Notes: generated by a model from the letters alone, not told the origin. Shown: positions 1-8,106, counted from the stretch's first letter. The stretch: 64,000 nucleotides of DNA from Ottowia sp. (GCF_016703145.1 NZ_JADJCO010000005.1:1-64000); one strand, 5' to 3'. Numbers and translations are program-made.

Positions 1-1005
1 CGAGCCGTCTTCGCGCTCGGTGAATTCCCGCTGGAGCGTCTTGTCCTTGTGGGTGTCACCTTTGACGACGAGCAGACGCCCGGTCTTGGAGCGCACCACG
101 CCGGAAATCGCACCCGCGGCCAGAGCCAGGGCGAGATGCCAGTGGGACAAGGCCCGCGCCGGCGGACGCAGCGACTGCTGCGCGGCCCCCAGGTGCGTGT
201 CCAGCGACGGCCAGAGGCCTTGCAGCCTGCCAACCTCGTCGGCGAACTGCTCCGGCTCCATCGTCACGCGGAAGAAATGCTCCGGCTCGGCCAGGCTGGT
301 GGGGACGATGTACGGCAGGAACGGCCATTCGCTCGGCAGTTCCTCGGTTTCGACTTCACCTTGCCCGACCTGTAGCAGCAGATTGCGCACGGCCTTGACG
401 CCATCCGAGGCCTGCTCGCGCTGGCGCACCCGCCGGCCGAAGATCACCACCTGCTTGAACTGCGTCTCCACCGCTCGGTAGATCCGCAGGTCGGCGCAGT
501 GGCGCGTCAGCCAGCCGACCAACTCCGCGTCGAGCACGTAGCCGGGGACGATGAAGACCAGCACGCCGCCGTACTGCAACAGCGACAGGCTGCGCTGATA
601 GAACAGCTTTTCGAGACGGGCACGGCCTTGGCCCTGGTAGCCGATGTTGCCGTTGGCGTCCTTGGACAGGTCACCATAAGGTGGGTTGAGCCAGAGCAGA
701 CCGAAGGACTGTTTGGAGACCATCGTGTCCATCAGGTCCGCGTGCAGGCAGTGATTGACCAGGCCGCGGGCATGGCGCGCCCGCTCCGCGTCGAACTCGA
801 CGGCGAACGCTTTGGCCTGCTCGCGCCCGAGGGCATGGGCAGCTTCGGCGATCGCCACGCCTTCGCCGGCGCAGGGATCGAGGATGCACATAGTCCCGTC
901 GCTGGGCATCAGTGCGTTGAGGGCTCTTTCGAGCGTGGGTTCGTCCGTGGGGAAGTACCCGTTCTTCACGAAATTGCGGGCGAGCCGCGGGAACATGAGG
1001 GCCAT
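1..1005 (-). CDS. DUF6094-type adenine-methyltransferase-like protein (3' end outside window)
   Basis: 335 codons are visible and the frame is open at the window edge, so the C-terminus is missing. An SAM-binding signature ILDPCAGEG lies near residues 41-49 and an NPPY motif at 107-110, the pattern of class I N6-adenine methyltransferases. ICEs of this family carry such proteins, usually annotated DUF6094; whether they methylate DNA is not known to me. The start at 1005 has an AGGAG ribosome binding site just upstream. It is the most downstream member of the minus-strand gene series in this window. Confidence 0.75.
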   Translation of the reverse strand, partial: MALMFPRLARNFVKNGYFPTDEPTLERALNALMPSDGTMCILDPCAGEGVAIAEAAHALGREQAKAFAVEFDAERARHARGLVNHCLHADLMDTMVSKQSFGLLWLNPPYGDLSKDANGNIGYQGQGRARLEKLFYQRSLSLLQYGGVLVFIVPGYVLDAELVGWLTRHCADLRIYRAVETQFKQVVIFGRRVRQREQASDGVKAVRNLLLQVGQGEVETEELPSEWPFLPYIVPTSLAEPEHFFRVTMEPEQFADEVGRLQGLWPSLDTHLGAAQQSLRPPARALSHWHLALALAAGAISGVVRSKTGRLLVVKGDTHKDKTLQREFTEREDGS

Positions 1006-1069
1006 GGAAGTCTCCTGGTTGGCGGGAAGGAATGGCGGAAGCACGCCAAGGCGTGCCTCCGAGGGTGGG

Positions 1070-1720
1070 TCAAGCCGCTACCGCTTCCGGCGTCCAAATC
1101 TTGGCCGGATAGGGATAGGCGGTGAGCACGTCACTGCGGATCAGGGAGCCCAGCGCCAGGGTCAGCGCCGGCACGTCGATGGCGAGCCGATGGCCTTCCA
1201 ATGGCCCGAGGGCGAACGGAAGACGGGCCAGCATCTCGCGGGTTTGCAGCAGTTCCAGCACGGTCTCGCGCCAGCGATCGAGCAGTGGCAGCGGGCATGT
1301 GTCCCGCACCAGCGTCCACAGGCGGTCGAGCCGGTGGGCGCTGTCGCGTGGCAGCAATGCCAGTGCGCTGGCGTTGGCCTTGTCGGGCTTGACGCAGCGC
1401 CGGTCGAACAGCCACACGTTGGACAGCGAACCGAACAGCGTTCGCCGGTAGGCGCGTGTCATGCGCTTTTCCAGGCGATCGACGTTGCCGATGAACACCG
1501 GGACGCTGCCGCCTTGGTCGGTGATGACGTGGAACTGGTCCAGTCCCTGCTCATCGCGCCCGAGGGTCAGGCGAGCGAGGAACTGCTGGATGGCGGTGTC
1601 CCGCGCCCAGATCGACAGGAAGATCAGGTTGCCCTGGTCATCGCCGACGCAGGCGTCGGTCATCACGTCCGGGCATTCGTCGATGCGGTAGAGCGTGGTG
1701 GATGAAGGGTGTGTGGTCAT
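1070..1720 (-). CDS. Conserved ICE protein of unknown function, 216 aa
   Basis: A complete frame of ordinary composition with no signal peptide, membrane segment or motif I recognise. It lies 64 bp upstream of the DUF6094 gene and is read the same way. A strong hairpin (1752-1784) stands about 30 nt before its start, a feature shared by most genes of this block. I know similar proteins only as hypothetical members of PAGI-2-like elements, so no role is proposed. Confidence 0.7.
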   Translation of the reverse strand: MTTHPSSTTLYRIDECPDVMTDACVGDDQGNLIFLSIWARDTAIQQFLARLTLGRDEQGLDQFHVITDQGGSVPVFIGNVDRLEKRMTRAYRRTLFGSLSNVWLFDRRCVKPDKANASALALLPRDSAHRLDRLWTLVRDTCPLPLLDRWRETVLELLQTREMLARLPFALGPLEGHRLAIDVPALTLALGSLIRSDVLTAYPYPAKIWTPEAVAA

Positions 1721-1751
1721 GGTGATGTCCTCGGCTAACCGGGAACAGCAC

Positions 1752-1784
1752 CGCCCCCAGGGGCAAGTACTGCCCCAGGGGGTG
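1752..1784 (-). promoter_or_regulatory. 5'-leader hairpin before the gene starting at 1720
   Basis: CCCCCAGGGGCA and TGCCCCAGGGGG face each other around a five-base loop, giving a very stable GC-rich stem. No T-run follows in the minus direction, so it is not a typical terminator. It belongs to the recurrent hairpins placed just before the ribosome binding sites of this gene block. Confidence 0.6.
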
Positions 1785-1796
1785 GAAGAAAATCGC

Positions 1797-2057
1797 TCAG
1801 TCCGGCTCGAACTGCCGGGTGTGCGGATTGAAATGAAGCGCCTTGTCTGCCGCAGTGATCGGCGTGAAGCCGTCCAGGTAGATGTTGCTGAGGTACTGGT
1901 CGCGGTAGGTCAGTGCCTGCCGTGCCTGTTCCTCGGTGAGGCCGCTACTGATGAAGTACTCCAGAATTTCCTCGTCGGAGGACACTTCGTCGTTGGACAA
2001 ACTCCCTTCAACGAGTGCCAGCAGCGAGGGTGAGAGCGCAGCCAGGATCAGGTCCAT
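1797..2057 (-). CDS. Small conserved ICE protein, 86 aa
   Basis: The frame could be extended upstream, but the ATG at 2057 is preferred: it gives an acidic 86-residue protein with a helical N-terminus (MDLILAALSPSLLALVEGSL), a GGAGGAAC-type ribosome binding site precedes it, and the upstream extension would overlap the neighbouring gene. The region around residues 28-60 (EEILEYFISSGLTEEQARQAL) looks helical. Function unknown. It follows the gene at 2074-2481 by 16 bp and is probably co-transcribed with it. Confidence 0.7.
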   Translation of the reverse strand: MDLILAALSPSLLALVEGSLSNDEVSSDEEILEYFISSGLTEEQARQALTYRDQYLSNIYLDGFTPITAADKALHFNPHTRQFEPD

Positions 2058-2073
2058 GTCGGTTCCTCCAAGC

Positions 2074-2481
2074 TCAGGCCATCGGCGCCGCGGCGGGTGC
2101 CGTGGATGCCGTGGGTGTGCGCCGCCGTGCGTGGTAGGCGCGAACGCCTGCACGCCAGTCGGCGGACTGCTCCGGTGCGAGGTCCAGATAGGACAGCGGG
2201 CACGAGTAGTAGTACGGGTGCATGGACTCGTCCAGCGGCTTGCAACCCCACTGGCCTCCGCTGCGTTCAAGCAGATCGCAACGGATGTAGCGCAGGGATT
2301 GGCCCGGTGCGAGTTCACGATGCACGCCTTCGACCTTGGCCGTCACTTCCGCGACGGACCAGAGGACGTTGCCGCGCAGCGCGTGGGCGATGACCTTGAC
2401 GCTGGCGCGCTCGGTCTCTTGCGGTGCGATCAGTTCCGCGATCAGTTCAGACCGCGATTGGGGTGAGAAATACCAGCCCAT
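2074..2481 (-). CDS. Conserved ICE protein of unknown function, 135 aa
   Basis: The protein opens with MGWYFSPQSR, a start I associate with an uncharacterised family found on ICEs and plasmids. The C-terminus is Ala/Pro/Thr-rich and probably disordered. There is no catalytic motif or membrane segment. An AGGAGG ribosome binding site lies before the start and the 2517-2540 hairpin lies upstream in the leader. It is followed closely by the 86-residue gene. Confidence 0.7.
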   Translation of the reverse strand: MGWYFSPQSRSELIAELIAPQETERASVKVIAHALRGNVLWSVAEVTAKVEGVHRELAPGQSLRYIRCDLLERSGGQWGCKPLDESMHPYYYSCPLSYLDLAPEQSADWRAGVRAYHARRRTPTASTAPAAAPMA

Positions 2482-2516
2482 GAGAGGCCTCCTGGAATAG
2501 TTGAGCCGGAGGCCTC

Positions 2517-2540
2517 CCCGCAGGGGAGAACCCCGGCGGG
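2517..2540 (-). promoter_or_regulatory. 5'-leader hairpin before the gene starting at 2481
   Basis: CCCGC-A-GGGG and CCCC-G-GCGGG pair around an AGAA loop. On the transcript it is preceded by a CCACCC motif, as in the other leaders of this block. A further small hairpin (about 2552-2568) lies between it and the stop of the upstream DUF3275 gene. Confidence 0.5.
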
Positions 2541-2574
2541 TGGATGAAGAACGCCGCAGGTGCGGCGTCTGTGA

Positions 2575-3264
2575 TCACGCAGATTGCAGTTCGGCCTGGC
2601 GGCTCCACTCCTGCGTCTTGAAGTCCAGCGCGTAGCCCAGTTCGCCCAAGCGGGCGATTTGTGCGCGCAGGGTGCGGCGGTCGATGGTCGAATCCAGCTT
2701 CACGGACTCGCCCGGCGGCCACAGCAGGCCGAACAGCGCGGCGTCGCCGTCTTCAGTGCTGCCAGGAGCAGCGGCGGCGGCGGGTGGCGGCGCGTCCACG
2801 CCGAAGGGCGTGGTATCGACCAGCGGGTCAGCGGACGCCTGCACGGGTGCAGGTTTGGCGTGCCTGGACGCTTTGGCGGGCGTGGCCGGCGTTGCCGCAG
2901 GCTGCGTCCCCAGCTCTTCATCGAGTGGATCGACTTCCTGGGTGGCGAAGCTGCGGGCCTCATCACGACTCAGTTTGTCGATGCCGTTGAGCGTCATGCC
3001 ATCGAGGTTGGCGCGGACTTCAAACCGCGCGCCGCCCGCGACCGGATAGGACTTCGCGAAGATGTAGCGAATGACAAAATCCCCGTCGTACTTGCCTTCG
3101 GGGTACTGCTCCAGCTCCGCGTCTTTGACCGCGAACTCGCCGATGGGGGTGGAAAGGCGACCGACCGTGAACGGGCCGTTCTTACCGCGGATGGTCCGCA
3201 ACGTGAGCTGGCCCGGGACGACGATGGGCAAGACTGATCTCGTAGGTGCCGATGTGGCTGCCAT
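2575..3264 (-). CDS. DUF3275 family protein
   Basis: 229 residues from the ATG at 3264, which has an AGGAG site seven bases upstream. The N-terminal 120 residues match the DUF3275 pattern as I know it (PGQLTLRTIRGKNGPFTVGR, then GEFAVKDAELEQYPEGKYDG). An Ala/Pro-rich linker follows at about 125-175, then a short C-terminal region (about 180-229) that begins FGLLWPPGESVKLD. The family occurs on ICEs next to DUF3577 proteins, as here; its biochemical role is unknown. A terminator-like hairpin (3289-3319) separates it from the upstream DUF3577 gene. Confidence 0.8.
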   Translation of the reverse strand: MAATSAPTRSVLPIVVPGQLTLRTIRGKNGPFTVGRLSTPIGEFAVKDAELEQYPEGKYDGDFVIRYIFAKSYPVAGGARFEVRANLDGMTLNGIDKLSRDEARSFATQEVDPLDEELGTQPAATPATPAKASRHAKPAPVQASADPLVDTTPFGVDAPPPAAAAAPGSTEDGDAALFGLLWPPGESVKLDSTIDRRTLRAQIARLGELGYALDFKTQEWSRQAELQSA

Positions 3265-3288
3265 GATGGTTCTCCTTGGGCGTTTAGG

Positions 3289-3319
3289 AAAAAGGCAAGG
3301 CCCCTTGAGGGGCCGTGCC
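3289..3319 (-). terminator. Intrinsic terminator after the DUF3577 gene
   Basis: GGCA-GGCCCC and GGGGCC-TGCC pair around a TCAA loop and are followed on the minus strand by five T. It lies four bases beyond the DUF3577 stop and 25 bp before the DUF3275 start, so it may also act as the leader hairpin of that gene. Confidence 0.7.
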
Positions 3320-3322
3320 GGA

Positions 3323-4252
3323 TCAGAACGAAGCAGCCAATGCCGGCTCCTGCTCCTCGACTTCACCTTCGGGCTCGCGCTCGGCGGGCTCGGCAGATTG
3401 GTCGGAAACGGCGTCGGCGGCAGTGTCGATGGCGTTATCGGCTTCGGGCGAGGGTGCATCCTCCACCGGCGGCGCCTCGGCTTTCGCCTGGCTCGTCGGA
3501 TAGACCTGGGTGCCGTCGATCTTGATCAGACCGATGTGGACCAGCGTCGATTCCAGACTTGCGGCCGGTTCCCCGGCATGCTCGCCCTTGGTGCGGATGT
3601 ACGGATCGATCTTCATGTCGTTCAGACGAAAGGCGATCAGCACCTTGCGATCCCCTTCGATGGCCTGCACGCATCGGCGAACCAGATGCTCGGCTTCAGG
3701 GGTGGCGACGATCGTGTCGAAGTACCGATATTCCGGTTCATCGACAGGTCCGGCCAGTGCGGCGATGGAGCAAGACAGAAACGGATCGCCATCCTTGGGG
3801 ATGACGTCCTTCGGACGGTTGAGGTAGCCGATGCCGCGGGTGATCAGCTCGTGTTGCTCGATCGAAGCAAGTTCGGCGCGGTCGATCAGCTCGGCCTTGA
3901 GCAGGCGCGCCTTGAGGGACGCAGCGGCCTTGCCCTGGTTCTCGCCCTTGTCGCGGATGTACGCATCGCCCCAAAGGTCGCCGAGGCGGAAGCGCACCAG
4001 CGGGCGCTGCTTGGGATCGTCAACGCCGATGTAGCGCTGAACGAGCTTCTTGGCCTCGGCACCCGAGACCTTGACGTCGAAGTAGCGGCAGCTGGGGTCC
4101 CTGGCGGGGCCGACCAGTGCGGCAATGGTGCATGCCAGGAAGGGCTGCGCACGGCGGCCGCCCCTGACGGGCACTTCACGGACACGCTGGATGTAGCCGA
4201 TGCCGGAGGTGTGGAGGTCGAAATACGATTTCTCGTTGGAAGTGGTGTTCAT
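3323..4252 (-). CDS. DUF3577 / STY4534-type ICE protein, tandem-domain
   Basis: 309 residues. Two copies of the same domain follow each other: the first at about 9-118 (SYFDLHTSGIGYIQRVREV, later YFDVKVSG and AYIRDKGE), the second at about 130-245 (ELITRGIGYLNRPKDV, later YFDTIVAT and PYIRTKGE). The C-terminal 55 residues are acidic and low in complexity. STY4534-type proteins are annotated as ICE replication-associated, but no activity is established to my knowledge. A long structured leader (4285-4480) precedes it and an intrinsic terminator follows. Confidence 0.85.
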   Translation of the reverse strand: MNTTSNEKSYFDLHTSGIGYIQRVREVPVRGGRRAQPFLACTIAALVGPARDPSCRYFDVKVSGAEAKKLVQRYIGVDDPKQRPLVRFRLGDLWGDAYIRDKGENQGKAAASLKARLLKAELIDRAELASIEQHELITRGIGYLNRPKDVIPKDGDPFLSCSIAALAGPVDEPEYRYFDTIVATPEAEHLVRRCVQAIEGDRKVLIAFRLNDMKIDPYIRTKGEHAGEPAASLESTLVHIGLIKIDGTQVYPTSQAKAEAPPVEDAPSPEADNAIDTAADAVSDQSAEPAEREPEGEVEEQEPALAASF

Positions 4253-4284
4253 GGTGAATCTCCATAGGGAAAAGCGGAGACACA

Positions 4285-4480
4285 CCGAGCCCACGCATGC
4301 GGGAAAGGTGCGTAACCCCGCGGTGGGTTGATAAGGCGAAAGCATCCACCACCAGGACTGGTGGCCGCTCGCGGATGGATGCGGTGCGAGCTGGCTCGGT
4401 CACGCAGTGGGAACTGCGCCGCAACCTCGAAGACCGATGGTTGCCTGGCATGTCGCTGACAACGTCAGCAGGCATGGGGT
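4285..4480 (-). ncRNA. Structured leader RNA, copy A (before the DUF3577 gene)
   Basis: Read on the minus strand, four stems occur in order. P1 is an inner GCTGAC/GTCAGC stem within CATG/CATG arms. P2 is GCAACC/GGTTGC. P3 is GCAG/CTGC. P4 has GCATCCA/TGGATGC arms around CCACCAG/CTGGTGG. A CAACCCACC-containing hairpin then leads to the ribosome binding site. The same order with different paired bases recurs in copies B, C and D, which supports selection on structure. No reading frame here is convincing. The remaining bases from 4481 to 4610 hold no gene that I can see. Confidence 0.7.
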
Positions 4481-4706
4481 CAGCATGGCCGGAGCTCGCG
4501 CGCGAGGCAGCAATCAATAGGCAGCCGGACGCTTCCCTTTGTCCACCGCGCGCAGCGTCTGCTTCAGCAGTTGCAGCCGTGGCGAGGTCGATGGCCTTTC
4601 CGTACACGCATCAGTCGCCGCAGAAGCAGACGATCGACTCCTCGGTGGGATCGAACAGGTCGCCCTGGTCGGTAGCCGAAGAGCCGCCAGGACTCAGCTC
4701 CCGGAG

Positions 4707-5519
4707 TCACGCCAGTACCGCCTGGCGCTGCCGGGCGGCCTTGGCATCGATCACGCTCACGTCGATCAGGCGCCAGCGCCTGTCGTCGATGAGCCGAGCC
4801 AGCACTTCACCGAGCATGTCGAAGTACACCTCGTCGTGCCGATCGACCAGCTCACCGCCGCGGTGCAGTTCCACCACGTAGGTGTCGCCGCCACGGTCGT
4901 AGAGGATCGTCACCTGGCCATCGAACTTCGCGGTCGAGACCGTGAAGCTGATCGCCGGAGGCGTTTCGATGATCTTGGACGGCTTGGGATCGACCCAGGT
5001 GAAGTCGCGGGCACCCGCATCGACCAGCATGTGGGTGATGCGCCGGAACCCGTCGGGCGCCGGCATTTCTTCCAACTGCTGGATGAGCTGGCCCAGTTCC
5101 ATGCACTGCGGCGCGGGAATGGGCAACTTGGCCGGTGCGGAACCGAGGATGTGCGTCTTGATGGTGTAGGGTCTTCCATCCGACGTGTACTCGGTGCGCT
5201 CTTCCGGCGTGTCCGCGCGCAGGCCGTCGAAACGGCGCCGTGCGTAGGGTTGGACATGCACCTTGGTGCCCTCGCTGGGAACGGCGGTGACCAGGCTGGG
5301 ATCGAGCACCGCGAACTCGCTGGGCTTGAGCTTGACGACGATGGCGTCATCGTTGGCCGCGACCACCTTGCCGTCGAAGGGCTGAGGATCGATAGTGAAG
5401 CCCAGTGTCGAGGACTGCGGCTGATCGTCGAACACGCGGTACTTGAACGACCGCACGTTGCGGGGCACATGACCTGCGACAAGCGAAGGCATCAGGGTTT
5501 TGATGAGGGAACGGTCCAT
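4707..5519 (-). CDS. Conserved ICE protein of unknown function, 270 aa
   Basis: Begins MDRSLIKTLMPSLVAGHVPR after an AAGGAG site. It is a soluble mixed alpha/beta-type protein with no motif I can name. Directly after the TGA at 4707-4709 the same frame stays open for 31 more codons (to a TGA at 4611-4613) and reads like protein, ending QGDLFDPTEESIVCFCGD. The gene may therefore have lost its last 31 codons by a nonsense change. Structured leader B precedes it. Confidence 0.75.
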   Translation of the reverse strand: MDRSLIKTLMPSLVAGHVPRNVRSFKYRVFDDQPQSSTLGFTIDPQPFDGKVVAANDDAIVVKLKPSEFAVLDPSLVTAVPSEGTKVHVQPYARRRFDGLRADTPEERTEYTSDGRPYTIKTHILGSAPAKLPIPAPQCMELGQLIQQLEEMPAPDGFRRITHMLVDAGARDFTWVDPKPSKIIETPPAISFTVSTAKFDGQVTILYDRGGDTYVVELHRGGELVDRHDEVYFDMLGEVLARLIDDRRWRLIDVSVIDAKAARQRQAVLA

Positions 5520-5540
5520 GGGAATCTCCTTGAGGAAGAA

Positions 5541-5700
5541 ACAAGGGATTCCCCGCCCGCAAGGGAGAGGTCCCTTGTGGGTGGCGTGGATGGACGGGTA
5601 CGTCCGTAGGAAGAAACGACCAGCACGGTTTCCCGCACTTGCAGTCTCGAAGGTCTCGGCTGCCTGGGCATGTGTCGGCAACGCCGACGAACATGGGGAT
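5541..5700 (-). ncRNA. Structured leader RNA, copy B (before the gene starting at 5519)
   Basis: On the minus strand: P1 has GTCGGC/GCCGAC inside CATG/CATG arms, P2 pairs GCAGCC with GACTGC (one G-U), P3 is a GCGG-GAAA-CCGT hairpin, P4 is GGACG/CGTCC, and the last hairpin is CAAGGGA/TCCCTTG before the AAGGAG site. Relative to copy A almost every pair is replaced by another valid pair. It is separated from the upstream gene by the terminator at 5779-5800, so the leader presumably has its own promoter. Confidence 0.7.
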
Positions 5701-5778
5701 AAGCGTGACCCTGGAATGGGCGACCCGCCCGCATGAAACGGCACCGCACCACACCCGCTTTCCTGCACTGCGGGCAAG

Positions 5779-5800
5779 AAAAAGCCCCTCGAAAGGGGCT
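5779..5800 (-). terminator. Intrinsic terminator after the gene ending at 5808
   Basis: AGCCCC and GGGGCT pair around a short loop and are followed on the minus strand by a T-rich stretch (TTTTTC). It lies seven bases downstream of the stop codon at 5808-5810. Confidence 0.85.
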
Positions 5801-5807
5801 GAAGTGG

Positions 5808-6086
5808 TCAGGCTTCGTACACGAAGTAGTGTTCGCGCTGACGAGGGAAGAACACGTGCTTCCACGTGTCGCCGCTTGTGTTGCCACCGTCAAACACGAC
5901 CATTTCGTAGTCGTCAATGTCGGTGTCCACCAGATCGGCGCTATCGATATGGCGCATGTGCAGCGTGCCGCTCATGCGCTCGAGTACCAGGATCTGGCCG
6001 ATGGCGTCGTCCTGGCTCATGGCGTTGACGCAGGCTCCAAGCTGGTGCTCGAAGTCGGGTGCAGGCGGAATGAGGTCGGGGAACAT
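5808..6086 (-). CDS. Small acidic ICE protein, 92 aa
   Basis: Begins MFPDLIPPAPDFEHQLGACV and contains an acidic stretch (SADLVDTDIDDYEMVVFDGG, about 49-68). There is no signal peptide or known motif. An AGGAG site is present, with a leader hairpin (6109-6142) just upstream and an intrinsic terminator just downstream. Function unknown. Confidence 0.65.
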   Translation of the reverse strand: MFPDLIPPAPDFEHQLGACVNAMSQDDAIGQILVLERMSGTLHMRHIDSADLVDTDIDDYEMVVFDGGNTSGDTWKHVFFPRQREHYFVYEA

Positions 6087-6108
6087 GGGATTGCTCCTGT
6101 GGATATGG

Positions 6109-6142
6109 GCCAGCCCGGCTCCTGGCGGGGAGACGGGCTGGC
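6109..6142 (-). promoter_or_regulatory. 5'-leader hairpin before the gene starting at 6086
   Basis: GCCAGCCCG and CGGGCTGGC form a perfect nine-pair stem around a 16-base loop, about 20 bases upstream of the ATG. In transcript order it is preceded by TCACCCAT, similar to the CAACCCAC motif of the other leaders. Confidence 0.6.
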
Positions 6143-6185
6143 ATGGGTGAACGAAAAAGAGGAAGACTGGCGCGTCGCGCGTCTG

Positions 6186-6923
6186 CTAAAACTCGGCCAG
6201 CGGTAGGCCCAGCAGCGCCGGGGCGTCGGCGTCGAGGATGAGAATGCGCACATCGGCCTGACCCGCCAGTTCAAGGATGTTCGCCAGGTCGTCCGGCATA
6301 CCCTTGTTCCGATGCTCCTGCCGAAGCTGCTCCGCACTGATGCCCTCGGCATACTCCAGGTTCTTGTCCGTCCAGGGCGTGGAGATCAGCTTGACGCCGA
6401 TCGCCGGGCTGTACGGAACCCGGAAGGCGATGAACAGAAAGGCTTCCGGCGTGGCGAGGTCTGCCAGGCTGGCGAGGTACTGGCCGGTTTCCTGACTGAT
6501 GTGCGCGCTGCTGATCTCCCAGCACCGGCTGTAGTAGCCGGTCTCGAAACTCAAGCGCTGCACGACTTCCCGGGCGGCCTCGGCCGAATAGGTGTCACCG
6601 ACGTGGACCGGGCGGCCGTCGAGGTCGTCGCCATGGATGGCATAGACCACGGCACCCACTACGCCTTCGCCGATGACACCTTCAGTGGCATCGCATTCGG
6701 CCATCAGTTCGGCGCTGACAGATTCAGTGCCATTCCTGACCACCGCGAAGTCGCTGGTGACGATGCAGGCGGAAGAAACCAATTCCTCGTCGGAGAGGTG
6801 CTGTTGGCTCGCGTGGATGGTTCGCCAGACATGCGGGCTTCCGTCCTCGTAGCTGATGGACAACGTGCGGACGATTTTCAGATTCCAGTAGCCGCGTACA
6901 AAGAGATTGGGATTCTGGGTCAT
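6186..6923 (-). CDS. ICE protein, possibly DUF5983-like, 245 aa
   Basis: The ATG at 6923 follows a CTGGAG site; the longer upstream frame would run through the leader hairpin and is not used. The C-terminal half has a pattern I associate, tentatively, with DUF5983 (CWEISSAHISQETGQYLASL, then a hydrophobic strand and LGLPLAEF at the end). The N-terminal half may be a separate domain. Cytoplasmic, no membrane segments. Function unknown. Confidence 0.7.
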   Translation of the reverse strand: MTQNPNLFVRGYWNLKIVRTLSISYEDGSPHVWRTIHASQQHLSDEELVSSACIVTSDFAVVRNGTESVSAELMAECDATEGVIGEGVVGAVVYAIHGDDLDGRPVHVGDTYSAEAAREVVQRLSFETGYYSRCWEISSAHISQETGQYLASLADLATPEAFLFIAFRVPYSPAIGVKLISTPWTDKNLEYAEGISAEQLRQEHRNKGMPDDLANILELAGQADVRILILDADAPALLGLPLAEF

Positions 6924-6960
6924 GGGATTTCTCCAGATTGAATAATGGAGCCAATCCCCC

Positions 6961-7050
6961 CCACCGGGAACTGGACCCCGGTGGGTTGAAGTCGAAAAAG
7001 CGTCAGGCGGCACTGATCGATGGTTTTAGGCCAATCGGCGTTGGCTGACG
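6961..7050 (-). promoter_or_regulatory. Structured leader before the gene starting at 6923
   Basis: Two parts are visible. One is a perfect CCACCGGG/CCCGGTGG hairpin (6961-6984) preceded by the CAACCCACC motif. Further upstream is a CGTCAG/CTGACG stem (7001-7006 with 7045-7050) enclosing a GCCAA/TTGGC hairpin. It resembles the end of leaders A-D but lacks their clear P1-P3 series. The flanking bases to 7135 show no gene. Confidence 0.5.
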
Positions 7051-7135
7051 GAGGAAAAATGGAGGGACATGGCTTGGCGGGCGCATGCCCCTCATGGGTA
7101 GCGAACGAACAGGCGGTGATATGCCGGAGACCGGC

Positions 7136-7528
7136 TCACCAACCGCTGTAGTTCACCAGCAGGTCGGCAATGACCTTGCGGCGTTGCAGATCGAGACCAT
7201 CGAAGTCCGACAGCCCGTGGAAGTGGCAGCGCTTGAGCATGGCACCGCCCTCGCGCGCGTTGTAGAAGCTGAACATGGCGGACAGGAACATGCGTTCTCC
7301 GCTGCTCAGGACGCCGAGAGCGTCGTTGGCACGCAGCATGTCGGGACGCAGGTCCCACTTGCTCTTGGCCTGGTTCAGGCCTTCGCGCGTGCCGTCGCCA
7401 AACCATTGCGGGCCTGCGATCTCGACGCCGCGCTTCCAGGCCTCGAAGAAGGCTTGGGGCGCGGCGGCGAAGTGCTGCTCTTCCCGCATGATCTGATCGA
7501 CGACTTCCTGTGGCAAAAGCTGGTTCAT
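7136..7528 (-). CDS. Conserved ICE protein of unknown function, 130 aa
   Basis: Mostly helical by composition (MNQLLPQEVVDQIMREEQHF, later GERMFLSAMFSFYNAREGG). No motif is recognised. The gene follows the 73-residue gene at 7550-7771 after a 21-bp gap with a GGAGGAAC-type site, so the two are probably co-transcribed from leader C. Confidence 0.7.
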   Translation of the reverse strand: MNQLLPQEVVDQIMREEQHFAAAPQAFFEAWKRGVEIAGPQWFGDGTREGLNQAKSKWDLRPDMLRANDALGVLSSGERMFLSAMFSFYNAREGGAMLKRCHFHGLSDFDGLDLQRRKVIADLLVNYSGW

Positions 7529-7549
7529 GACGTGGTTCCTCCAGTTGGA

Positions 7550-7771
7550 TCAGGGTGTGGCGAGCTGGGACCAGCCGCCTCTTTCGAGGGCACGTTGCGC
7601 TGCGGCATAGCTGCGGAAGTACTGGCAGGATTCCCGCGAAACGGGACCTTCGGTATCGCGCGTGCCGATGTAGTGGCCGGCGGCGCTATGCAGGACTTCG
7701 AGCGGCAAGAACTTGCCGCAATGGATCAAGGCCAAATGACCGGATTGGCCGAAAGAGGCTTGCTGGGACAT
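7550..7771 (-). CDS. Small ICE protein, 73 aa
   Basis: The ATG at 7771 (MSQQASFGQSGHLALIHCGK) is chosen because an AAGGAG site lies just upstream and leader C ends there; the frame could extend far upstream but would cross the leader. The C-terminal half (SCQYFRSYAAAQRALERGGW) is helical. Function unknown. Confidence 0.7.
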   Translation of the reverse strand: MSQQASFGQSGHLALIHCGKFLPLEVLHSAAGHYIGTRDTEGPVSRESCQYFRSYAAAQRALERGGWSQLATP

Positions 7772-7794
7772 GGACGGACTCCTTGGAGAAGCGG

Positions 7795-7980
7795 GGGCCT
7801 TGTCCCTCACGGGATGGCAGCTCCCGCATGCGGTTGAGAAAAAAGCATCGGCGTCACGGGGACGCGCGTCCGCAGACTCGATGCGATGGCGGACTGGTGG
7901 GTGGCGCGGAGAGAATCCGCGGCAGCCTGGAAACCCTGGCTGCTGGCATGGTGCTGACGGATCAGCGACACATGCGGGCA
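7795..7980 (-). ncRNA. Structured leader RNA, copy C (before the gene starting at 7771)
   Basis: On the minus strand: P1 has GCTGA/TCAGC within CATG arms, P2 pairs GCAGCC with GGCTGC, P3 pairs CGCGGA with TCCGCG, P4 has GCATCG/CGATGC arms around GGACGCGCGTCC, and the final hairpin is CGGGA/TCCCG. Stem order and spacing match copies A, B and D. The region from 7981 to 8049 holds no gene that I can see. Confidence 0.7.
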
Positions 7981-8049
7981 GCTTCGTCCGCAAGGCGAAC
8001 CGCGTCAGCCGGAAATCGGTATCCGCAACAGCCCGATTGGCGAAGGCGG

Positions 8050-8081
8050 AAAAAAGAAAGCCCCGCAGCAAGTGCGGGGCT
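8050..8081 (-). terminator. Intrinsic terminator after the gene ending at 8107
   Basis: AGCCCCGCA and TGCGGGGCT pair around a five-base loop, followed on the minus strand by TTTCTTTTTT. It lies about 25 bases past the stop codon. Confidence 0.85.
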
Positions 8082-8106
8082 GTCAGGAGGTTGAGGCGAA
8101 GCTGGG

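Noticed and set aside
4176..4607. A 143-codon minus-strand frame ahead of the DUF3577 gene
   Set aside because: It overlaps the DUF3577 start in another frame and crosses the conserved stems of leader A; composition is not protein-like.
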